Source of the DNA: CAYTZN01 sp964442495
GTDB taxonomy: Bacteria; Pseudomonadota; Gammaproteobacteria; Legionellales; Legionellaceae
Direction: 5' to 3'
Length of the DNA stretch: 64,000 nt
NCBI GenBank assembly: GCA_964442495.1
Contig: CAYTZN010000007.1
Span: 46,948 to 110,947, forward strand
Shown here: piece after piece, positions 1 through 9,054 of the stretch
How positions within the stretch are numbered: position 1 is the stretch's first letter
Layout: every line of letters begins with the position of its first letter
Made by a program: the position numbers and the translations under genes
The notes under the pieces: generated by a model
Told to the model about the DNA's origin: nothing
Seen by the model: the letters and a program-made list of their open reading frames with translations, nothing else
Database searches by the model: none

Positions 1-155
1 TTTTTTTATTTCGTAGAACTGCTTCTTATTTGTATCCTTAAGCCTTGGCTCTCTGTCCATGATTGTTTTCAATGGTGCCATTCTTTGGTATAAATATGGT
101 TGCTTTATACTCTTCACCACCAATTTAAGCTCTGTAATGAAGGATGGATACAACA
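1..155. other. Leader region upstream of petA
   Basis: I see no gene in this stretch. The upstream neighbour is outside the window. An AT-rich segment around 86-111 contains TATAAA-like and TATACT hexamers that could be a -10 element for petABC, but no good -35 partner was found at normal spacing. An AAGGATGG stretch at 140-147 is the likely ribosome binding site of petA. Confidence 0.4.
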
Positions 156-794
156 ATGGTTGATAATACCGGGCCTGAATCAGAACATGAGACAATTAAA
201 CCAGAACCCGTGGATGAGACGCGTCGCCGTTTTTTATTGACCAGCACGAGTATTTTAGGGGGAATTGGTGCCCTTTGTGCCGTAACGCCCTTTGTTGCCT
301 CGTGGATGCCCAGTGCTAAAGCGGAAGCTGCGGGAGGCCCTGTTGAAGTCGACTTGAGCAAGATGGAACCTGGTCAGCAGGTGACGGTGGAGTGGCGGGG
401 AAAGCCCGTATGGATAATCCGACGTACGCCCGACATGCTTAAACATCTTAATGACTCGAACACGCGATTACGTGATCCTGATTCGTTTGTAGCGCAACAG
501 CCTGAGTATGCTAAAAATAGCTATCGCTCCATAAAACCAGATTATCTAGTATTGGTGGGAGTTTGCACTCATTTGGGATGCTCACCTAAATATAAACCCT
601 ATGAGAAAGAGATGGGCCCTGATTGGCCAGGTGGGTTTTATTGTCCATGCCATGGTTCTAGTTTTGATCTTGCAGGGCGAGTATTTAAAGATGTTCCTGC
701 TCCTATCAATTTAGAGGTTCCTCCTTACCGTTTTGTTAGTGAGCACGTTATTATTATTGGTGAGGATGAGAGTCATTCGGATGAGGGACGTTGA
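156..794 (+). CDS. petA: Ubiquinol-cytochrome c reductase iron-sulfur (Rieske) subunit
   Basis: This is the Rieske 2Fe-2S subunit of the bc1 complex, which moves electrons from quinol to cytochrome c1 at the outer face of the inner membrane. The N-terminus has a twin-arginine-like TRRRF followed by a hydrophobic segment, the Tat signal-anchor usual for the family. The two cluster motifs are intact: CTHLGC and CPCHGS, about 26 residues apart. An in-frame ATG lies at 144, but AAGGATGG at 140-147 is placed correctly only for the ATG at 156, so I prefer 156. It is the first gene of petABC, and petB follows at once. Confidence 0.96.
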   Translation: MVDNTGPESEHETIKPEPVDETRRRFLLTSTSILGGIGALCAVTPFVASWMPSAKAEAAGGPVEVDLSKMEPGQQVTVEWRGKPVWIIRRTPDMLKHLNDSNTRLRDPDSFVAQQPEYAKNSYRSIKPDYLVLVGVCTHLGCSPKYKPYEKEMGPDWPGGFYCPCHGSSFDLAGRVFKDVPAPINLEVPPYRFVSEHVIIIGEDESHSDEGR

Positions 795-796
795 GG

Positions 797-2008
797 ATGA
801 ATGTGTTGTTAAATTGGATAGATTCGCGCTTTCCACTGAAAAGCACCTGGAAATCCCACGCTGCTGAGTATTATGTTCCTAAAAATTTGAATTTTTATTA
901 TGTTTTTGGCGTATTGGCATTGGTTGTGTTGGTATTGCAATTGCTCACAGGGCTTTGGTTAACCATGTTTTATACGCCAACGGCAACAGGTGCATTTAGT
1001 TCAATTGAATACATTATGCGTGATGTGAGCTATGGTTGGCTTATTCGTTACGTGCATACTACGGGCGCATCTGCCTTTTTTATTGTTCTTTATTTACATA
1101 TTTTTCGTGGACTTTTGTACGGTTCTTATCAGAAACCTCGAGAGCTGGTCTGGTTACTCGGAATGTTGTTGTTCATTCTTTTAATGGCGGAAGCTTTTTT
1201 TGGGTACCTTTTGCCTTGGGGGCAGATGTCTTATTGGGGGGCGCAAGTGATTACGTCCCTTTTGGGTGCTATTCCTTATGTGGGTGATTCTTGGGTCACA
1301 TGGCTACGTGGGGATTTTCATGTGGGCAGTGCCACGTTGCAACGCTTTTTTGCATTGCATGTGATTGGCATCCCGTTGCTGTTGGTCGGTTTGGTTTATT
1401 TGCACGTGGTTGCTTTGCACAAGGTGGGTTCCAATAATCCTCAAGGAATAGATATTCATGGGCATCTTGATGCGGCAGGCAAACCCTTGGATGGGATTCC
1501 GCTTCATCCTTATTATACGGTAAAAGATTTTGTTGCAGTCCTTGTGTTTTTAATAGGATTTTTTGCGGTTGTTTTTTTTATACCGGATATGGGGGGGTAT
1601 TTTCTTGAATTTTCAAATTTTGCTCCGGCTGACCCATTGGTCACACCTGAACATATTTCGCCGTTGTGGTATATGACTCCTTTTTATGCCATGTTGCGTG
1701 TGGTTCCAAATAAATTATTTGGTGTCATCGTTATGGGCGGTGGTGTCGTTATGTTGTTGTTCATGCCATGGTTAGATAAAAGCCCCGTACGCTCAATGCA
1801 CTACAAAGGTGTTTTTTCAAAATATGCATTAGCGTTCTTTATTCTTAGTTTTTTTACTTTAGGTTATCTAGGTACACTAGATATAACCCCCATAAGGCAA
1901 GTTGTGGCACGAATTTGTACTGTTATGTATTTTGCTTATTTTATATTGATGCCTTTTTACAGTCGGTATGAGGCACATCAAATACCGCCTAGTAGGATAT
2001 CTTCATGA
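797..2008 (+). CDS. petB: Cytochrome b subunit of the bc1 complex
   Basis: This multi-span membrane subunit carries hemes bL and bH and forms the quinol oxidation and reduction sites. Helix-B-like histidines in RYVHTTGASAFF and YLHIFRGL pair with histidines in FFALHVIG and LVYLHVVALHK, the normal four heme ligands. The frame is open from a TTG at 791 that overlaps the petA stop. ATG 797 gives the family-typical start MNVLLNWIDSRFP and is preferred. At about 403 residues it is the usual bacterial length. petC overlaps its 3' end by 4 nt, so the genes are probably translationally coupled. Confidence 0.96.
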   Translation: MNVLLNWIDSRFPLKSTWKSHAAEYYVPKNLNFYYVFGVLALVVLVLQLLTGLWLTMFYTPTATGAFSSIEYIMRDVSYGWLIRYVHTTGASAFFIVLYLHIFRGLLYGSYQKPRELVWLLGMLLFILLMAEAFFGYLLPWGQMSYWGAQVITSLLGAIPYVGDSWVTWLRGDFHVGSATLQRFFALHVIGIPLLLVGLVYLHVVALHKVGSNNPQGIDIHGHLDAAGKPLDGIPLHPYYTVKDFVAVLVFLIGFFAVVFFIPDMGGYFLEFSNFAPADPLVTPEHISPLWYMTPFYAMLRVVPNKLFGVIVMGGGVVMLLFMPWLDKSPVRSMHYKGVFSKYALAFFILSFFTLGYLGTLDITPIRQVVARICTVMYFAYFILMPFYSRYEAHQIPPSRISS

Positions 2009-2754
2009 GACGTCTTTTGGTGTGTTTGTTTTTTATCTTGATGTGTTCGCTCCCGGCTTTGGCTAATGTAACGTTACTCCCCGTAACTATTGAGGTGCGT
2101 GATCGTGCTGCTTTGCAACGGGGGGCTAAATTTTTTATGAATTATTGTTCAGGTTGCCATTCGTTAAAGTACTTGCGTTACAATCGTATGGCTAAAGATT
2201 TGGGATTGACCACGGATGACGGCAATGTTGATAAAGATTTGTTGGTGAATAATCTTATCTTTACTCGAGCAAGCACGCATGACCCTATTGAGATAAGCAT
2301 GCCTGCCGTTGATGCACGTCAATGGTTTGGTCGAGTGCCACCTGATTTATCATTAACGGCCAGAGAGCGTGGGCCGGCGTGGTTGTATACGTATTTAAAA
2401 AGTTTTTATAGGGATACAAAACGCCCCTTCGGTTCCAATAATCTATTGGTGCCAGATGTGGCTATGCCCAATGTACTAGCGCCTCTCATCGGCGAGGTGA
2501 TGGCGGTTGAAAAGACGCGCCGTAACTCCTCATATACACAGAGCCCGCTTGATTTGGTTTTAGTCACCCCTGGCGAGATGAGTGCTCCGCGGTTTGATAG
2601 CGCCCTTCAAGATTTGGTAACCTTTTTAATGTATACAGCGGAGCCTGTTAAGTTGGTGCGTTTTCGGATAGGGGTATTTGTCCTTTTATTTTTAGGCCTA
2701 TGGTTATTGGTGGCGTACCCTTTAAAAAAATTATATTGGCAAAAATTGTTATAA
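2005..2754 (+). CDS. petC: Cytochrome c1
   Basis: This is the membrane-anchored c-type cytochrome that accepts electrons from the Rieske protein and passes them to soluble cytochrome c. A signal peptide ends near residue 20 (LPALA). The heme c motif CSGCH lies at residues 48-52, and a single TM anchor lies near the C-terminus (VLLFLGLWLLVAYPLKK). The start overlaps the petB stop. It is the last gene of the petABC operon; sspA follows after about 150 nt. Confidence 0.96.
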   Translation: MRRLLVCLFFILMCSLPALANVTLLPVTIEVRDRAALQRGAKFFMNYCSGCHSLKYLRYNRMAKDLGLTTDDGNVDKDLLVNNLIFTRASTHDPIEISMPAVDARQWFGRVPPDLSLTARERGPAWLYTYLKSFYRDTKRPFGSNNLLVPDVAMPNVLAPLIGEVMAVEKTRRNSSYTQSPLDLVLVTPGEMSAPRFDSALQDLVTFLMYTAEPVKLVRFRIGVFVLLFLGLWLLVAYPLKKLYWQKLL

Positions 2755-2910
2755 AATCAAGGAGTAAGGTGCCTTCTTTCATCCATTGTCAGCACGAGCA
2801 ATGAAAGTATGGTAAAATACTGGCCTTTAGCCTAGAAAAGATTATGGGCGGTTATTAAGTATTGAGCCCGTGGCTTTTTTAGATGTAACGAAGGATGAGG
2901 AGAGTTGTTA

Positions 2911-3531
2911 ATGGCTATTGTTGCAAAGCGTACCATCATGTCATTGTTTTCGGATAACGATGACATCTACAGTCATCAAGTTCGAATTGTATTGGCAGAA
3001 AAAGGCGTCAATGTTGATATCATGCCAGCCAAAAATGGTGAGGCATCTGATGATTTGTTGGCAGTTAATCCTTATGGAACAGTACCAACGTTAATCGATC
3101 GTGAATTGGTATTGTATGAAGCTCGCATTATCATGGAATATCTGGATGAGCGTTTTCCACACCCACCGCTTCTTCCTGTATATCCCGTGGCTCGTGCAGA
3201 AACCCGTAAAATGATGCATCGCATTGAACAAGACTGGTATTGCTTGCTTCAACGTATCAATAAAAAAGAAGACCTTGAATCTGCTCGTGAGCAGCTATTG
3301 GAAAGTTTGATGAGTTTAGAGCCTGTTTTTGCTGATAAAGCGTATTTCCTCAGTGATGAATTTTCGTTGTTAGATTGCGTGTTAGCTCCCTTGCTTTGGC
3401 GCTTACCTCAGTTAGGGGTGGACATTTCTGCCGATGTAAAAGGTTTAAATGCTTATATGCAACGTTTGTTTAAACGTGAATCATTTCAGGCAAGTTTAAC
3501 AGATGCTGAGAGGCAGCTAAGGGCGGCGTAG
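2911..3531 (+). CDS. sspA: Stringent starvation protein A
   Basis: This is a GST-fold protein that binds RNA polymerase and helps gene expression in stationary phase and acid stress in relatives. Near its N-terminus it has the thioredoxin-like stretch around SDNDDIYSHQVRIVLAEKG and NPYGTVPTLIDRELVLYEA, typical of SspA. The frame is open from TTG 2905, but GAGGAGAG just upstream supports ATG 2911. It is directly followed by sspB, the classical pair, downstream of petABC as in many gammaproteobacteria. A TGG-TAAAAT extended -10-like site lies at 2810-2818. Confidence 0.93.
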   Translation: MAIVAKRTIMSLFSDNDDIYSHQVRIVLAEKGVNVDIMPAKNGEASDDLLAVNPYGTVPTLIDRELVLYEARIIMEYLDERFPHPPLLPVYPVARAETRKMMHRIEQDWYCLLQRINKKEDLESAREQLLESLMSLEPVFADKAYFLSDEFSLLDCVLAPLLWRLPQLGVDISADVKGLNAYMQRLFKRESFQASLTDAERQLRAA

Positions 3532-3930
3532 ATGATCATGACTTCAAATAGACCTTATCTTATCCGAGCTATTTATGATTGGATTGTTGATAATGAATTA
3601 ACCCCTTATTTGTTGGTCAATGCTGATTTTCCAGGTGTGGATGTACCCATGGCACATGTGAGTGAGGGGCGTATTGTCTTGAATATTTCTCCTGCTGCAT
3701 GCCGTGGCCTGCACATGGAAAACGACAAGATATTATTTACGGCTCGTTTTTCAGGAATTGCTACACAAGTGTTTTTAAGCCCCCCCGCCGTGCTTGCGAT
3801 TTATGCACAAGAAAATGGACGGGGTATGGAATTCGGTGAGGATTATGATGGACCAATACCGCCTGTTCCTCCAGTAACATCCGGACCAGAAAAAAAACCA
3901 CGTAAACCAATGTTGAAACTTGTGGAATAG
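3532..3930 (+). CDS. sspB: ClpXP specificity-enhancing factor SspB
   Basis: SspB tethers ssrA-tagged proteins to the ClpXP protease. The N-terminal part (NRPYLIRAIYDWIVDNELTPYLLVNA) is the substrate-binding fold. The proline/lysine-rich tail ends in KKPRKPMLKLVE, the family's ClpX-binding peptide. The ATG at 3532 lies immediately after the sspA stop, and a second in-frame ATG at 3538 is possible. At 132 residues it is slightly shorter than E. coli SspB in the linker. It shares an operon with sspA. Confidence 0.93.
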   Translation: MIMTSNRPYLIRAIYDWIVDNELTPYLLVNADFPGVDVPMAHVSEGRIVLNISPAACRGLHMENDKILFTARFSGIATQVFLSPPAVLAIYAQENGRGMEFGEDYDGPIPPVPPVTSGPEKKPRKPMLKLVE

Positions 3931-3972
3931 AGAGCGCTCTAACACAGGCAAACCGTCATGGCTTTAGGTCGT

Positions 3973-4005
3973 AAAGAGCGCGCTTTAATTGCATGGCGCG
4001 CTTTT
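3973..4005 (+). terminator. Probable rho-independent terminator after sspAB
   Basis: AAAGaGCGCGC at 3973-3983 pairs with GCGCGCTTTT at 3996-4005, giving a GC-rich stem that ends in a short T run. It lies about 40 nt after the sspB stop and before nnr, as expected for the end of the sspAB transcript. Confidence 0.6.
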
Positions 4006-4018
4006 AAACGTTACTAAC

Positions 4019-5521
4019 ATGGAGCTTGTTTCGCACATGATGAACCCCAACAAATCACTTTACCTCACTGAGCACATCAGGCGTTCTGAACGCATGGCGT
4101 TAGATGAATTAAAAATGGGGGAAGAGACGTTGATGGTTCGTGCGGGAACCGCGGCTTTTCGCGCATTTAAAACGCTTTACCCCGATGTACAAACCATCGC
4201 CGTTTTTTGCGGGGGTGGCAATAATGCGGGGGATGGCTATGTGTTTGCACGCCTTGCCTTTCAGCATGGGTATGCTGTCATTGTTTATCAATATAACCCT
4301 GTCGAGGATTTGCCGCTTGCAGCAAAGGCTGCGGCATTGGGTGCGATTGCAGCTGGCGTTTATTGTCGGGGTTTAGACGATGCAATTGATAGTGATGTTG
4401 ATTTCATTGTTGATGCTTTGTTGGGTATTGGTCTTCAAGGCAACGTGCGTGAGGAAATTGCTCATGCTATCAATCTTATTAATGATAGTGGGTTACCGGT
4501 GTTGGCCTTAGATGTGCCCTCTGGCCTGGATGCTGATACGGGTGTTGTACGAGGTGTTTGTGTAAAAGCTGACGTCACCGTCACTTTTATTGCATTAAAA
4601 TTAGGCTTGTTTTCATTGGACGGACCTGACCATTGCGGTAAAATCCTCTGTGATGATTTACACTTGAGCGCGTCGCTTGCAAAAACGAAGCCCGCAGTTT
4701 ATCAATTGGATGAACATTTAATGCAAGGGGTAATTTCTCCTCGTCAAAAGAACTCTCACAAAGGAATGTACGGTCATGTGCTTATCATCGGTGGCGGTCC
4801 AGGAATGCCAGGTGCTGCCTATTTAAGTGCACTTGCCGCATTGCGAATAGGTGCAGGAATGGTAACGGTCGCGACGTTGCCTGAGCATGCGGGCCATGTT
4901 TTGCCGTTATTACCCGAAGCGATGATTCATGGCGTTGAGGGCGTGGATGATCTCTTGCCCTTGTTAGTGAAGGCGACCATTGTGGTGATTGGGCCTGGAT
5001 TGGGTGAGTCTAAGTGGGCTTCTGCACTGTTTAAGGCGGCAATTTCAGCACAACTGCCGCTTGTGATTGATGCATCTGCGTTAAATTTATTGGCTAAAAA
5101 TCCTCAGCATGATGACAATTGGGTGCTTACACCACATCCGGGTGAGGCGTCTCGTTTGCTAGGGTGTAGCACCCTTGACGTTCAGTCTGATCGGTGCAAA
5201 TCGGTTGAAGATATTCAACAGCAATACGGTGGGTGCGTGGTATTGAAGGGCGTGGGGTCTCTGGTGAGCACTGGCGAAAACCATCTTTATCTCTGTGCTG
5301 CAGGCAATCCTGGTATGGCAAGTGCAGGTATGGGTGATGTATTAAGCGGCATGATTGGTGGTTTGCTTGCTCAAGGAGTGGCGCTTCGAGAAGCCACAAA
5401 GTTGGGTGTTTTTCTTCATGCAAAAGCTGCAGATGAGGCTGTTATGACAGCAGGCGAGCGCGGTTTATTGGCCAGTGATTTAGTGCCTTATTTACGTCGC
5501 CAAATCAATAAATGTACCTAA
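4019..5521 (+). CDS. nnr: Bifunctional NAD(P)H-hydrate epimerase / ADP-dependent dehydratase
   Basis: This is a metabolite-repair enzyme. The N-terminal YjeF_N half epimerises damaged NAD(P)HX and the C-terminal NnrD half dehydrates it back to NAD(P)H using ADP. The N-terminal half has GGGNNAGDGYVFARLA and the DVPSGLDADTG stretch. The C-terminal half has TPHPGEASRLL and the nucleotide-binding GMGDVLSGMIGGLLAQG. The frame is open from TTG 3989, inside the upstream hairpin. ATG 4019 or ATG 4037 is more likely, with no clear Shine-Dalgarno to decide. The order nnr-tsaE-amiB-mutL-miaA matches E. coli. Confidence 0.93.
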   Translation: MELVSHMMNPNKSLYLTEHIRRSERMALDELKMGEETLMVRAGTAAFRAFKTLYPDVQTIAVFCGGGNNAGDGYVFARLAFQHGYAVIVYQYNPVEDLPLAAKAAALGAIAAGVYCRGLDDAIDSDVDFIVDALLGIGLQGNVREEIAHAINLINDSGLPVLALDVPSGLDADTGVVRGVCVKADVTVTFIALKLGLFSLDGPDHCGKILCDDLHLSASLAKTKPAVYQLDEHLMQGVISPRQKNSHKGMYGHVLIIGGGPGMPGAAYLSALAALRIGAGMVTVATLPEHAGHVLPLLPEAMIHGVEGVDDLLPLLVKATIVVIGPGLGESKWASALFKAAISAQLPLVIDASALNLLAKNPQHDDNWVLTPHPGEASRLLGCSTLDVQSDRCKSVEDIQQQYGGCVVLKGVGSLVSTGENHLYLCAAGNPGMASAGMGDVLSGMIGGLLAQGVALREATKLGVFLHAKAADEAVMTAGERGLLASDLVPYLRRQINKCT

Positions 5522-5552
5522 TGACGTTAATATTTAAGGTGAGGCGTGTTTC

Positions 5553-6026
5553 ATGGTGAGTTTAACAACGGTAATTGATTTACCAACGGAGCAGATGAGT
5601 GAAAAGGTCGCCGCACGATTTGCTGAGTGTTTATTTGCGCCCCTAACCCTCACCTTCAGTGGACAGATTGGCGCTGGGAAAACCACCTTTATTCGAGCCT
5701 TGCTTCGAGCAATGGGTTTACAGGATACAATTAAAAGCCCGACGTTTTCTTTGGTGGAAAGTTATTGGATTGATCCTTTGCATGTCCATCATTTTGATTT
5801 GTACCGTATTCACGATGAAAGTGAGCTTGAGTACATTGGTTTTCGTGATTATTTTACTGACAGCACGATTTGTTGTATTGAATGGCCAGAACATGCCCCT
5901 GGCATGTTGAGCGCCATTGATGTGAGTTTTACGCTTGATATAAGCGATAATGGACGTGAAATGCAGGTGCGGGCCTTAAGTCCTTTAGGCGCTCGAGTTT
6001 TGGTTTCTTTTATGGGTGAACAATGA
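5553..6026 (+). CDS. tsaE: tRNA t6A biosynthesis ATPase TsaE
   Basis: TsaE is the small ATPase of the TsaBCDE system that makes N6-threonylcarbamoyladenosine at position 37 of ANN-reading tRNAs. The P-loop GQIGAGKTT is at residues 37-45. The family stretches SPTFSLVESY and HFDLYRI and the IEWPEHA motif follow. At 157 residues it is the normal length. The amiB start overlaps its stop (ATGA), so the two genes are coupled. Confidence 0.94.
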   Translation: MVSLTTVIDLPTEQMSEKVAARFAECLFAPLTLTFSGQIGAGKTTFIRALLRAMGLQDTIKSPTFSLVESYWIDPLHVHHFDLYRIHDESELEYIGFRDYFTDSTICCIEWPEHAPGMLSAIDVSFTLDISDNGREMQVRALSPLGARVLVSFMGEQ

Positions 6027-7411
6027 AGAGTAGCGTTGTATTAGCGTATGTCCTGTTGTTACTTTGTAACGTGGCGAACGCTGTAAAATTAGATTCACTT
6101 GTGGTTAAAGAGATCGCTGGTATAACGTCCATAGAATTTGCCATGAATGGACCTTTCGTCCATAAAGCGTTTACATTAAAAAATCCAGATCGGGTCGTGG
6201 TGGATTTGTTTCAGACCAATACGGCGATTCATGTGAATAATGTGGCTTTAGGTCAAAGCATCATTCAACGTGTGCGTAGTGGGCGCACCACATTACAAAC
6301 GTTACGCGTGGTGTTTGAAGTAAAAGCGCCGGTCAGTATTAAAACCACAACCTGGCGACCTTTGCACACGTGGCAAAAGGGGCTTCTGATTCAATTACAT
6401 CCTCAGTCTCAAGTCAGGACAAAAAAGCCACGAGCGCCAATCAAAAAAGTTATCAATAATACACCTTACGTCAAAACAGGGGGGGCGTCTTTAGTGAAGC
6501 CTTCGGGGCCTATGTCTTATGCTCCTCGCAAACCCTTACGGGATGTTGTTATAGTGCTAGACCCGGGGCATGGGGGAAAAGACCCAGGGGCGAGAGGTCC
6601 TCGACACAGTTTGGAAAAAAACGTGGTCTTGGCGATAGGCCTTAAATTAAAAAAGCTCATTGATAGACAACCTGGCATGCGTGCAGTAATGACACGTAAC
6701 AGTGATTATTACGTAGGTTTACGTGAGCGGCTTAATATTGCAAGGCGACAAAATGCTGATATTTTTGTATCCATTCATGCGGATGCTTTTATTAATCAAC
6801 ATTCGAATGGGGCTTCTGTTTTTGCGCTTTCACCGCGTGGTGCCACGAGTGAGGCTGCACGATGGCTTGCAGAAAAAGAAAACTACTCGGAATTGGGTGG
6901 GGTTAATTTATCGGGGTTGGATGATCAAAGCGGGTTGATTCGAACCGTTTTGTTAGATTTATCTCAGACGGCAACCATCAGTGCGAGTTTAAAAATGGGC
7001 GATCGCGTTTTAAGCCGGTTAGATAAGGTGACCACTTTACATAACAGTGCTGTTGAGCAGGCGCGTTTCGTGGTTTTAAAATCACCCGATATTCCTTCTG
7101 TATTGGTCGAAACTGGGTTTATCACGAACCCGCGCGAGGAAAAGAATTTAACCAGCTCGTATTACCAAGATCAGTTAACCAAAGCGATATTTGAAGGCAT
7201 CAAGGGCTATTTTCTTGATTACCCGCCTCATGGTTCACGCTTGGAAGCTATGTCGGGTGGCAATTTGCATATTGTGCGCCGAGGGGAGTCTTTACCCATG
7301 ATTGCGTCTCGTTATCATGTAACCGTGAACGCCTTAAAAGTAGCTAACCGTTTGCCCACGTTACAAGTGAATCCAGGGCAGAAATTGAATATCCCAATGT
7401 CATGGGCATGA
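6023..7411 (+). CDS. amiB: N-acetylmuramoyl-L-alanine amidase (AMIN, Amidase_3, LysM)
   Basis: This periplasmic zinc amidase cleaves peptidoglycan stem peptides during cell separation. The domain order is: signal peptide to about residue 20 (NVANA), AMIN septal-targeting domain, linker, Amidase_3 catalytic domain, and C-terminal LysM. Catalytic-domain landmarks are VLDPGHGGKDPGARG with the zinc His, SIHADAF, and VLVETGFITNPREE with the catalytic Glu. The LysM is the terminal stretch from HIVRRGES to KLNIP. Gene order matches E. coli amiB. The C-terminal LysM is usual in this family. Confidence 0.94.
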   Translation: MKSSVVLAYVLLLLCNVANAVKLDSLVVKEIAGITSIEFAMNGPFVHKAFTLKNPDRVVVDLFQTNTAIHVNNVALGQSIIQRVRSGRTTLQTLRVVFEVKAPVSIKTTTWRPLHTWQKGLLIQLHPQSQVRTKKPRAPIKKVINNTPYVKTGGASLVKPSGPMSYAPRKPLRDVVIVLDPGHGGKDPGARGPRHSLEKNVVLAIGLKLKKLIDRQPGMRAVMTRNSDYYVGLRERLNIARRQNADIFVSIHADAFINQHSNGASVFALSPRGATSEAARWLAEKENYSELGGVNLSGLDDQSGLIRTVLLDLSQTATISASLKMGDRVLSRLDKVTTLHNSAVEQARFVVLKSPDIPSVLVETGFITNPREEKNLTSSYYQDQLTKAIFEGIKGYFLDYPPHGSRLEAMSGGNLHIVRRGESLPMIASRYHVTVNALKVANRLPTLQVNPGQKLNIPMSWA

Positions 7412-9054
7412 GTCCTGCACGCATTCAGCCGTTAACGGCAGCGGTTGCTAATCAAATTTCTGCCGGCGAGGTTATTGAGCGTCCGGCGTCTGTGGTAAAA
7501 GAGCTGCTGGAAAATGCGCTGGATTCTGGGGCGGATACAATCAGTATTGAGATTGGGTATGGCGGACTAAATCAGATAAAAATCAGTGATAATGGGGCCG
7601 GTATTTTGGCCGAAGATCTTCCTCTTGCCATTGCTGCTAATGCGACCAGTAAAATTAAACAGCTCGATGATTTGTATGCCCTTCATAGCATGGGTTTTCG
7701 TGGAGAGGCACTTGCGAGCATTGCTGCGGTCTCTCGTTTGTCGTTGAGCTCTAAACCGCTAGACCAAGAGCATGCAATGACGCTTCTTTATGAAGACGGC
7801 GCTTCTACTTTGTTCCCTTCCGCAAGAAGCCATGGAACAACGGTTGACGTGCTTGACCTTTTTTTTAATGCCCCAGTGCGAAAAAAATTTTTGAAAACAG
7901 CGCGAAGTGAATATCAAGCGATCGAAATGATCGTCAAACGTTTTGCTTTAAGTGCACCTAACATTGCACTAACGTTAAAGAGCGATGGCAAGACCTTGCT
8001 TACATTACCGGCGGTTGATTCTGAAAAAACCAAATTGCTACGGATTAGGCGATTGTTAGGAAAATCATTCATTGAGAGTGCTATTTACATCGACGTGGAA
8101 CAAGGCGGGATAAAATTAGTCGGTTGGGTTAGTGGCGAATTGTATCAGCGTAGTCAAAACGATAAACAATGGGTGTATATCAATCAGCGGATGGTAAAAG
8201 ATAAACTCATCAACCATGCCATCAAGCGTGCTTATGAGGGGTTGTTGCACCCCGGTCGAAGCCCTGCGTGTGTATTGTATTTAACCCTACCTCCAGCAGA
8301 TATTGATGTGAATGTTCATCCCACCAAACATGAGGTGCGTTTCCAACAACCCCGGTTAATACATGATTTTATCGTGTCGCATTTGACGTCTGCATTGGCC
8401 CAACAACGGCCAGGGCTTGAACAAAACATCTCGGCATCTTTGCCTTTAACACCATCGTATAATGACGTGCGTCATGGATTTTCCCCTTCACCTCTATTTA
8501 GGGTGGAGCATCGAGAGCCACTCAATCGTCACCGTTTATATATTTTAAATGCGCATTTTATTATTGTTTTTTTGCAAGAATTACCGTATTTAGTGGATCT
8601 TATGGGGGTGGAACAACATCGGCTTTTTGATCTCTTAAATCAAGATACAAACTCTTTAGCCATGCGCCCATTGCTTTTACCCGTCAGTTACCGTCTTGAG
8701 CGGGAAAGCGTTCCGTTATTTATAGAACACCAATCACTTTTTAAACAATTGGGTTTTGAGTTTGATTGGATGGGGCACGATACCATAGTGGTGCGTGCAA
8801 TCACGCAAGCGCTGCCACAACTGAATATCCCGAAGTTATTGCAAAGCATACGTAAGGATAATTTATCGCCAACTGGATTGTTAACATTATTCATTGCTTG
8901 CCAGGACTATGATGCGCATCAATTGGATGACGTGGATACGGCAAATCTTCTTGAGTATTTACAACAACAAGAGTTAGACCTTAGCCCCTTCAAAGCCTGG
9001 TGTTTTTGCTTAAGCCTTGAAAAATGTCAGGCCATAATGAGTGCGTTACGATGA
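7402..9054 (+). CDS. mutL: DNA mismatch repair protein MutL
   Basis: MutL couples MutS mismatch recognition to strand incision and excision. GHKL ATPase motifs are intact: ENALDSGA, ISDNGAGI and GFRGEALASIAAVS, with NVHPTKHEVRF at the end of the N-terminal domain. A short linker leads to the C-terminal dimerisation domain. I do not see the DQHAxxER endonuclease motif, consistent with the E. coli type that relies on MutH. At 550 residues it is on the short side, mainly in the linker. ATG 7402 or 7408 overlaps the amiB stop. miaA overlaps its 3' end. Confidence 0.96.
   Translation: MGMSPARIQPLTAAVANQISAGEVIERPASVVKELLENALDSGADTISIEIGYGGLNQIKISDNGAGILAEDLPLAIAANATSKIKQLDDLYALHSMGFRGEALASIAAVSRLSLSSKPLDQEHAMTLLYEDGASTLFPSARSHGTTVDVLDLFFNAPVRKKFLKTARSEYQAIEMIVKRFALSAPNIALTLKSDGKTLLTLPAVDSEKTKLLRIRRLLGKSFIESAIYIDVEQGGIKLVGWVSGELYQRSQNDKQWVYINQRMVKDKLINHAIKRAYEGLLHPGRSPACVLYLTLPPADIDVNVHPTKHEVRFQQPRLIHDFIVSHLTSALAQQRPGLEQNISASLPLTPSYNDVRHGFSPSPLFRVEHREPLNRHRLYILNAHFIIVFLQELPYLVDLMGVEQHRLFDLLNQDTNSLAMRPLLLPVSYRLERESVPLFIEHQSLFKQLGFEFDWMGHDTIVVRAITQALPQLNIPKLLQSIRKDNLSPTGLLTLFIACQDYDAHQLDDVDTANLLEYLQQQELDLSPFKAWCFCLSLEKCQAIMSALR

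Noticed and set aside
7402..9054. MutL read as an endonuclease-type enzyme
   Set aside because: The DQHAxxER motif was not found; the corresponding stretch is LVDLMGVEQHR, so an E. coli-like non-nuclease MutL is more likely.
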